Part shown: piece by piece, positions 1 through 4,681 of the stretch
How the letters are laid out: every line of letters begins with the position of its first letter
Position numbering within the stretch: the stretch's first letter is position 1
Assembly: GCA_019634245.1 (NCBI GenBank)
Contig: JAHQVR010000232.1
Location: 1-7,078 of the forward strand
Length of the DNA: 7,078 bases
Source of the DNA: Gammaproteobacteria bacterium
GTDB taxonomy: Bacteria; Pseudomonadota; Gammaproteobacteria; Granulosicoccales; Granulosicoccaceae
Direction: 5' to 3'
The notes under the pieces: generated by a model
What the model saw: the letters and a program-made list of their open reading frames with translations, nothing else
Database searches by the model: none
Told to the model about the DNA's origin: nothing
Made by a program: the position numbers and the translations under genes

Positions 1-1
1 G

Positions 2-322
2 GCAGCCGGTGAAAACCTATTCGGTTTAGCCGCTATAGATAGCTGGTTGTCAGCTTGTTTTATGTTTGGCGGTTGTATGGTTCATCTGGTGCTGGACGAG
101 ATATATAGCGTGGACTTTATGGGGGCTCGTATAAAGCGCTCGTTCGGTAGTGCTCTTAAAATTGTCGATACACAGCGGGTGCTAGCAAGTTGTACGATAC
201 TATTTGTATCACTCGTTCTGTGGATCTGGACACCGCCCATAACGCCGTTGCTAGAGCTTGCACAACTGCCAAGGCCAACGATGAGTGAGCTGTTTATTCC
301 CGATTGGATAAAACTTAGGTAG
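2..322 (+). CDS. C-terminal part of a membrane protein, YdjM/DUF457-like (5' end outside the window)
   Basis: The frame is open from the first base to a TAG at 320-322, so the gene starts upstream. A TTG at 47 is only an internal Leu codon, with no convincing ribosome-binding site. The visible 106 residues contain a hydrophobic Gly-rich stretch leading into H-L-V-L-D-E-I-Y-S-V-D, then a basic K-R-S-F-G-S-A-L-K segment. A hydrophobic segment (from about V-L-A-S-C to W-I-W-T) follows, plausibly one transmembrane helix, and the tail is short and polar. The His-x3-Asp-Glu followed by the K-x-S-F-G-[ST]-A-[LI]-K pattern resembles, from memory, the C-terminal region of inner-membrane proteins annotated as YdjM/DUF457 metal-dependent hydrolases. 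The biochemical function of that group is poorly established, and I infer none here. The gene converges on the minus-strand gene ending at 371 and is followed by an intrinsic terminator. That it is a membrane protein is fairly sure; the family is a moderate call. Confidence 0.6.
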   Translation, partial: AAGENLFGLAAIDSWLSACFMFGGCMVHLVLDEIYSVDFMGARIKRSFGSALKIVDTQRVLASCTILFVSLVLWIWTPPITPLLELAQLPRPTMSELFIPDWIKLR

Positions 323-327
323 GAACA

Positions 328-372
328 CTGTCATGGCCGCACTAGCAGCCATGACAGGTGCTTTTTATTTTT
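328..372 (+). terminator. Rho-independent terminator of the plus-strand gene
   Basis: A perfect 10-bp stem, CTGTCATGGC (328-337) with GCCATGACAG (348-357), encloses a 10-nt loop in which two further G-C pairs can form. It is followed by GTGC and then a T-rich run (TTTTTATTTTT, 362-372) on the plus strand. It begins 5 nt after the TAG at 320-322. The T run overlaps the stop codon of the convergent gene (371-373). On the minus strand the same stem is preceded by A-rich sequence but has no immediate T run after it, so efficient termination in that direction is less certain. Confidence 0.88.
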
Positions 373-1765
373 AAGAATCGACTTTAAGCGCTTTTAGCGT
401 CTCGTAAGTCAACCCGCCTCTGTCCATACTGTTTTTAAGTTGGAACTCTTCGATGGCATCCAGAGTACCTTGCCCCACTACACCATCGATCGGGCCTGGA
501 TCGAAACCTTCGCGCTTCAACGCTCGCTGAATTGACGTTACGATCTTGGGCGTCATATTGGTTTCACACAGAACTTTACGCCACTCTAAACGTGAAGGCT
601 CAGTCTGGACCTGACGCGTTACTGTTTTAGTTCGCGCAGGAATACTCACTCTGCGCTCAGACGCTGGAGACACCAAACGCTGCACCTTAACCGTTTGATA
701 TTGCGCTGGAATTTGCGTCGCTTGTGTTGAAGCTGGTTTTTTCACCATGAGCTTCTTGATCGTTGTGGTTTCAGCCGCGCGTTCTAGCAGGCATACCTCA
801 CGCCCACTGTATGTTGCGTTGCTGTTTGCTTTCTCACCTTTTCTTAGCCAGAAAAACCCTGCATCAGCAACTTTTATACGAGCAGTAACATCTTTGAATT
901 CCGGCTCCACAACTTGCCTGGTTTCAGCAGCAGGCTTCACCAGACGATTAACTTTAATCGTCTTGTATACCGCAGGAATTTCGACAACCTTTGTGCTGGC
1001 GGGCTTGTCTAATACAGTTTTGGTAATGGTCTCGTAACGAGCTGGCACTTCTACCAAACACATAATCTCGCCGGTACTGTTGTTGATGCGCTCTATAGGC
1101 CCACGACCTTTCTTCCATACGCTTCTGGCAGGCTCAACCAAAACCGACTCCGTTTCGGTGCGAAACACCGCCGGCGTATCAACAACCCGGGTTGATGCTT
1201 CTTTCACGATGACTCGCTCTTCAACGGTTTCGTACTGTGCAGGAGTAATGACAATCTTCTCAGAGCCTTCTTTGATCATCACTCGGCGAGTTTCAGTCTT
1301 GTATTCAGGCTGTGTGTAGTACTCACGAAAGCAAGTGCCAGGACTAACCGATGCCAACTCAACTCCAGATCGCGTTATTCCCTCTAGCGAACCGGGGCTT
1401 GCTGGCTGGAGCTTCCCACCGATTTTAGCCGACCAACTCACTTCAGCGGCTTTGGTGTCAACCTTATCGAAAGATTCCTCATACTGAGCAGGAATAACCT
1501 TGAGTACGCTGCTCGATTCTTTAACAACAATCGTTTGATCTACCGTCTCATATTTTGCAGGAACGGTTTCGATTCGCTCAGAGGCCTCCTGAACCACCAA
1601 TTCTTCTGTCCGAGTAGAAAACTTCGCGGGCGTTACGACTTTCGCATAACACTCACCCGGTTTAGCATCAGGTAGCGTCTGTGTGTAGTCTTCTTGTGCA
1701 TTGCTGGTGGTAGCCAGCACAAGGCAGCTGCAGGCAACTAAGGTGCTTAAAATGTGCTTGTTCAC
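371..1765 (-). CDS. Exported Cys/Trp-framed repeat protein with C-terminal peptidoglycan-binding domain
   Basis: This 464-residue protein starts at GTG (1763-1765), supported by GGAG nine bases upstream. Residues 1-23 form a signal peptide with likely cleavage after S-N-A (23/24). L-V-A-C at 9-12 fits a lipobox but sits very early, so signal peptidase I is preferred. Residues 39-395 are repetitive: short units of about 21 residues of the type I/V-P-A-x-Y-x-T-[VI]-x-x-x-V-x-V-K-x-[AP]-[AS]-[ST]. They are grouped into four super-repeats, each opening with Cys (39, 145, 236, 325) and ending near Trp (111, 217, 306, 395). Residues about 403-462 match a PG_binding_1 fold (I-Q-x-A-L-K-R-E-G-F-D-x-G-P-I-D-G, then G-T-x-D-A-I-x-x-F-Q). 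Residue C400 lies just before that domain. The protein probably acts in the periplasm or at the cell surface, attached non-covalently to murein. No catalytic domain is visible, so a structural or scaffolding role is inferred only. It lies 86 bases downstream of the kelch gene on the same strand and may be cotranscribed with it. Confidence 0.9.
   Translation of the reverse strand: MNKHILSTLVACSCLVLATTSNAQEDYTQTLPDAKPGECYAKVVTPAKFSTRTEELVVQEASERIETVPAKYETVDQTIVVKESSSVLKVIPAQYEESFDKVDTKAAEVSWSAKIGGKLQPASPGSLEGITRSGVELASVSPGTCFREYYTQPEYKTETRRVMIKEGSEKIVITPAQYETVEERVIVKEASTRVVDTPAVFRTETESVLVEPARSVWKKGRGPIERINNSTGEIMCLVEVPARYETITKTVLDKPASTKVVEIPAVYKTIKVNRLVKPAAETRQVVEPEFKDVTARIKVADAGFFWLRKGEKANSNATYSGREVCLLERAAETTTIKKLMVKKPASTQATQIPAQYQTVKVQRLVSPASERRVSIPARTKTVTRQVQTEPSRLEWRKVLCETNMTPKIVTSIQRALKREGFDPGPIDGVVGQGTLDAIEEFQLKNSMDRGGLTYETLKALKVDS
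581..1651 (-). repeat. Four Cys...Trp super-repeats within the peptidoglycan-binding protein
   Basis: In residue numbering the units run C39-W111, C145-W217, C236-W306 and C325-W395. In DNA they are about 1433-1651, 1115-1333, 848-1060 and 581-793. The Cys-to-Trp distance is 72, 72, 70 and 70 residues. Each unit holds about three sub-units with the core P-A-x-[YF]-x-T. Between units lie variable linkers rich in Gly, Ser and Asn, longest after unit 1. Sequence identity between units is modest, so this is an old protein-level duplication and not a recent DNA repeat. Confidence 0.85.
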
Positions 1766-1774
1766 TAATTCGGG

Positions 1775-1778
1775 CTCC
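1775..1778 (-). promoter_or_regulatory. Ribosome-binding site for the GTG start at 1765
   Basis: The minus strand reads CGGAGCCCGAATTA immediately before GTG. GGAG lies 9 nt from the start codon, and the GTG is followed by a typical signal-peptide sequence. This supports the GTG as the genuine start. Confidence 0.7.
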
Positions 1779-1851
1779 GATGAATTTGGACTAGGTACTT
1801 ACAACCCCCAATTGTCCATCCGAACGCCAACTATTTCAATCACATTCCCAA

Positions 1852-3639
1852 CTATTGTAATACTTCGGCAATTAATTGACGGGGGCGAAGTGCGCTACGT
1901 GACGCCAAACCGACGATCAACATCAGCAGCAGCGATAGGGACACCGCACCGCCTGAATTACCACTGGCATTGGGTACAAGTGGTTCAGGATCGACACCGT
2001 CAAGCAAACCGTCTAGATCGGTATCAACTGAGAACACATCGGTACCAAGGGCAATCTCATCACCGTCATTTAGACCGTCATCATCGGTATCGGCTTTCAC
2101 CGGGTCTGTGCCATGCTCAAACAACTCCAGGTTATCCGCTAATCCGTCTTCATCCGTATCGGTGGAGACTGGAGAGGTGCCATAGCTTTGAACCTCAATA
2201 CCGTCAGGTAATTCGTCCTCATCAGTGTCTTGCACGAGTGGATCACTAAGATGCATGTTCACTTCTTCACCGTCACTGAGCTCATCATCATCTGAGTCCG
2301 AATCCAGCGGGTCAGTCATGGCAGCGATCTCAGCACCATCAGCCAAACCATCCTCGTCAGTATCGCTTAGCAATGGATCGGTAAGACGATCTTGAATTTC
2401 ATTAGCATCGTTCAAGTCATCACCATCAGTATCCTGTGACTGCGGATCGGTGCCGTGCAGATTAACTTCGTCACCATCACTCAGCGTATCCCCGTCAGAA
2501 TCCACCAGCAATGGATCACTGCCGAGAATGATCTCTGCTCCATCAAGCAGTCCGTCATCGTCAGTATCTCCGTCCAATGGATCAGTCAAATAGACTTCTG
2601 TCTCATCAATGTCATCCAATCCATCATCATCGACATCAGAAGTGGAGGCACTTAATTGCAATACTTCGTGCGTATCGGTTTCAGGGGCGCCCCCTATTTG
2701 CATACTGCCGGCCACCACATGCATTTGCTCGTTCATTAATGCACCGCCACCACTGTGCCGGCCAATATTCATATCTTGCAAGGTTCGCCATTGCGATGAC
2801 AAAACATTAAAGGCTTCAACCGTCGCCAATGCATCCGTGTTTGGATACACCTCGCCGCCTGCAACAATCACCTCAGCGCCATGAGCAACGCTTAGCGCAC
2901 CCGCTCTGGCTGATGGTATGTCCGTTGTCGTTACCCAGGTGTTACTGCTAAAGTCATAAACATCAGTTGCCAAAACCGTATTGGCAAACGGATTGGGCTG
3001 GCTGGTTTGCCGCCCGGCACTCGCGACCAATCTGCCGTAGGCGATGGCGGCCATGGAGTGATCACGTGCGTTGGGCGCATCATCAAGCTGCGTCCACTGA
3101 TCGGTTTGCGGGTCGTATTCATCAAACCAGGCTACCGCTCCACCATTGTGGCCCTGGGTATTACCGCCCAAAAGATAAATCTTGCCTTTATGCAAAACCG
3201 CCGCTGCACTGCCACGCGCACGATCCTCCGGCATCTCACCGTGAATATCCCAGGTATCAGTAACCGTGTTATAGACATAGATATCGCTGATGATGTCTTC
3301 GTCAGGATAACAACAGGTGAATGCACCGATAATGTAGATCCGAGTGCCGATAACCACCGGCTGAAAATGGTGCATCTCCAACGGCATTGGGTCAAGCGAT
3401 TGCCATGTTCGGGTATCGGGGTCGTAGCGATCAACATTACGACTACCGCGCCCGCCCATTAAATACAGTTGGCCGTTAACATGCGCTAAACCTGATTCGT
3501 GCCTGGCCATAGGCGCACTGCCATCACTGCTGCTCAGCAATTGCCAATTTTCGGTATCACTGGTTTGGGCTTGCGATACAAAAGTGATGGTGGAGGCCAT
3601 CAACACCACAGCGGCCGCTAAATAGGTACTTATATTCAT
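1852..3639 (-). CDS. Secreted kelch beta-propeller protein with ten Asp-rich Ca-binding-type repeats and GlyGly-CTERM-like tail
   Basis: This 595-residue protein has an ATG start and a TAG stop. Residues 1-24 are a signal peptide (S-Q-A before Q25). Residues about 45-330 contain about six kelch motifs of roughly 50 residues, each with a hydrophobic strand ending L/V-G-G or A-G-G, a Y-D/Y-N segment and a W. They begin near 46, 90, 140, 193, 244 and 294, which predicts a six-bladed propeller. Residues 335-550 carry ten D-x-D-x-D-G-L-x-D-x-x-E repeats at 22-23-residue spacing, the thrombospondin type 3/EF-hand-like class that binds calcium in characterised relatives. Residues about 557-587 read as a Ser/Gly linker, Gly-Gly (563-564), a hydrophobic stretch, then R581, R585 and R587, resembling GlyGly-CTERM rhombosortase substrates. 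The tail runs eight residues past the last Arg, slightly longer than is usual. The ribosome-binding site is weak (AGG almost touching the ATG). A surface-associated or released protein is inferred; the ligand is unknown, and I do not claim oxidase activity. Confidence 0.92.
   Translation of the reverse strand: MNISTYLAAAVVLMASTITFVSQAQTSDTENWQLLSSSDGSAPMARHESGLAHVNGQLYLMGGRGSRNVDRYDPDTRTWQSLDPMPLEMHHFQPVVIGTRIYIIGAFTCCYPDEDIISDIYVYNTVTDTWDIHGEMPEDRARGSAAAVLHKGKIYLLGGNTQGHNGGAVAWFDEYDPQTDQWTQLDDAPNARDHSMAAIAYGRLVASAGRQTSQPNPFANTVLATDVYDFSSNTWVTTTDIPSARAGALSVAHGAEVIVAGGEVYPNTDALATVEAFNVLSSQWRTLQDMNIGRHSGGGALMNEQMHVVAGSMQIGGAPETDTHEVLQLSASTSDVDDDGLDDIDETEVYLTDPLDGDTDDDGLLDGAEIILGSDPLLVDSDGDTLSDGDEVNLHGTDPQSQDTDGDDLNDANEIQDRLTDPLLSDTDEDGLADGAEIAAMTDPLDSDSDDDELSDGEEVNMHLSDPLVQDTDEDELPDGIEVQSYGTSPVSTDTDEDGLADNLELFEHGTDPVKADTDDDGLNDGDEIALGTDVFSVDTDLDGLLDGVDPEPLVPNASGNSGGAVSLSLLLMLIVGLASRSALRPRQLIAEVLQ
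1990..2637 (-). repeat. Ten tandem thrombospondin-type-3/EF-hand-like repeats (coding, 66-69 bp period)
   Basis: The first Asp of each repeat falls at residues 335, 358, 380, 403, 426, 448, 471, 494, 517 and 539 of the kelch protein, giving steps of 22 or 23. The core is D-[TSV]-D-x-D-[GE]-L-x-D-[GDN], followed by E in most copies and, in most, a T/S-D-P turn before the next unit. On the plus strand the block appears as recurring 'tcatc', 'gtcagtatc' and 'accatc' sequences. The DNA copies are diverged at synonymous sites, which argues against very recent expansion, although repeat-number variation between strains is possible. Confidence 0.9.
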
Positions 3640-3681
3640 ACCTATCTAGCGGCTAATTTTGCGTCTGAATGAGCAGAAATC

Positions 3682-3710
3682 TGTATCGAATTGGAAATTC
3701 GGTTTGTCAC
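3682..3710 (-). promoter_or_regulatory. Possible sigma-70-type promoter for the kelch gene, with a dyad in its spacer
   Basis: The minus strand reads GTGACA (3705-3710, five of six bases of a -35 box), a 17-nt spacer, then GATACA (3682-3687, only three of six bases of a -10 box). An inverted repeat, CGAATT-TCC-AATTCG on the minus strand (3687-3701), fills most of the spacer and could be an operator. The 129-base gap (3640-3768) otherwise holds only short, weak dyads (such as gcgtgg/ccacgc at 3720-3725 and 3741-3746) with no T run, so no clear terminator of the upstream operon is seen. The promoter call is weak. Confidence 0.25.
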
Positions 3711-3768
3711 GGAGCCAAAGCGTGGTGACTAAGCGGTAAGCCACGCACACTTTGTTAACTTGGTCACA

Positions 3769-4653
3769 CTATGTGTTATCTCGGCCTTTGGATGGGAGCC
3801 TTGCAAGTAAGCTGCTGGTGTCCCAACGACTACCGCCCATCGATTGTACATCGCTGTAAAATTGATCGACCAGGGCCGTTACTGGCAGACTGGCTTTGTT
3901 GCTACCAGCCTCGTCGAGCACAATACCTAAATCTTTACGCATCCAATCGACAGCAAAACCATAATCGAACTTGCGTTGCATCATGGTCTCGTATCTGTTC
4001 TCCATCTGCCACGATTGCGCGGCACCCTTGGATATAACATCAATAACAGCTTCGACATCCAATCCTGCGCATTCGGCAAAGTGGATACCTTCGGCCAGGC
4101 CCTGCACCAAACCGGCAATACAAATTTGATTAACCATCTTGGTAAGCTGACCTGCCCCGCTATCGCCAAGCAGCCTGACTGATTTACTAAAATGTTGAAT
4201 GAAGGGCTCTGCTTGATCATAAGCAGATTGATCACCACCCACCATAACCGTCAGTGCACCGTTTTCGGCGCCCGCCTGCCCGCCTGATACAGGTGCATCA
4301 ATAAAACTGAATCCAGCCTCTTTGGCCGTAGCATAGAGTTCGCGTGCAATTTTCGCAGAGGCCGTGGTGTGATCAACGAACACCGAGCCCGATTGCATTG
4401 CTCCGAAGGCTCCGTCTTCGCCAGTACAGACTTGATTGATGTCGTTATCGTTACCGACACAGGCCATAACAACAGTTGCGCCTGTAGCCGCCTCGGCCGG
4501 GGTTTTGCAGGCGGTACCCCCATACTCGGATACCCATTTTTCAGCCTTGGCAAATGTGCGATTGTAGACCCGCACGTCGTGGCCGTTTTTGGCGAGATAC
4601 CCGGCCATCGGGTATCCCATAACGCCTAAACCTAAAAACGCAACTGTTGTCAT
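3769..4653 (-). CDS. NADP-type beta-hydroxyacid dehydrogenase (3-hydroxyisobutyrate dehydrogenase/tartronate semialdehyde reductase family)
   Basis: This 294-residue protein has the usual length for the family. It starts at ATG with GGAG seven bases upstream. The N-terminal Rossmann domain has G-L-G-V-M-G (8-13). N-R-T at 31-33 ends the second strand; Arg there, in place of the Asp of NAD-specific members, points to NADPH. The substrate loop is D-A-P-V-S-G-G (119-125), the catalytic Lys is K172 in G-A-G-Q-L-T-K-M-V-N with N175 nearby, and K240-D241-L242 is the conserved late motif. The family reversibly reduces small 3-carbon or 4-carbon aldehydes or semialdehydes. Sequence alone does not fix the substrate. 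The gene lies 28 bases after xsc in the apparent ald-xsc operon, so sulfoacetaldehyde (to isethionate) or a related sulfonate aldehyde is a candidate. YihU, which reduces 3-sulfolactaldehyde, belongs to the same superfamily, but known sulfoacetaldehyde reductases IsfD and SarD do not. Tartronate semialdehyde, succinic semialdehyde or methylmalonate semialdehyde remain possible. Confidence 0.9.
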   Translation of the reverse strand: MTTVAFLGLGVMGYPMAGYLAKNGHDVRVYNRTFAKAEKWVSEYGGTACKTPAEAATGATVVMACVGNDNDINQVCTGEDGAFGAMQSGSVFVDHTTASAKIARELYATAKEAGFSFIDAPVSGGQAGAENGALTVMVGGDQSAYDQAEPFIQHFSKSVRLLGDSGAGQLTKMVNQICIAGLVQGLAEGIHFAECAGLDVEAVIDVISKGAAQSWQMENRYETMMQRKFDYGFAVDWMRKDLGIVLDEAGSNKASLPVTALVDQFYSDVQSMGGSRWDTSSLLARLPSKGRDNT

Positions 4654-4657
4654 ATTT

Positions 4658-4677
4658 AGTCTCCTTTAAAGGAGACT
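4658..4677 (-). promoter_or_regulatory. Perfect 20-bp dyad containing the reductase ribosome-binding site
   Basis: AGTCTCCTTT followed by AAAGGAGACT is a perfect palindrome with no unpaired bases. It occupies most of the gap between the xsc TAA (4682-4684) and the reductase ATG (4651-4653). In the minus-strand RNA the AAGGAG Shine-Dalgarno sequence, 7 nt from the ATG, is in the 3' arm and would pair with the UCUCCU of the 5' arm around a UUAA loop. The 5' arm starts 4 nt after the xsc stop codon, so a ribosome terminating on xsc should melt it. A DNA operator is the alternative. There is no T run, so it is not a terminator. Confidence 0.6.
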
Positions 4678-4681
4678 TATC

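Noticed and set aside
2..322. Rhombosortase that would process the kelch protein tail
   Set aside because: The visible residues show no rhomboid Gly-x-Ser-Gly or catalytic His helix. The H-x3-D-E and K-R-S-F-G pattern fits the YdjM/DUF457-like group better.
747..1319. Plus-strand open frames opposite the repeat protein (747-1037 and 1080-1319)
   Set aside because: They lie wholly inside the well-supported minus-strand gene, have no ribosome-binding site or recognisable domain, and mirror its repeat composition.
371..1765. Lipoprotein, from L-V-A-C at residues 9-12
   Set aside because: The Cys is too close to the N-terminus for a normal lipoprotein signal. The hydrophobic stretch continues past it to a good signal peptidase I site at S-N-A/Q.
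1701..2249. Plus-strand open frame of 182 codons crossing the gap between the two exported-protein genes
   Set aside because: Its translation is rich in His, Arg and Tyr, as expected from the antisense of Asp-rich repeats. No family is recognisable, and it overlaps two real genes.
1990..2637. CRISPR-like or satellite DNA array with a 66-69 bp period
   Set aside because: The period comes from ten protein repeats in one unbroken reading frame. The DNA copies are diverged at synonymous positions and there are no constant repeats with unique spacers.
4658..4677. Intrinsic terminator between xsc and the reductase
   Set aside because: The stem is perfect but no T run follows, and the Shine-Dalgarno sequence of the next gene lies within it.
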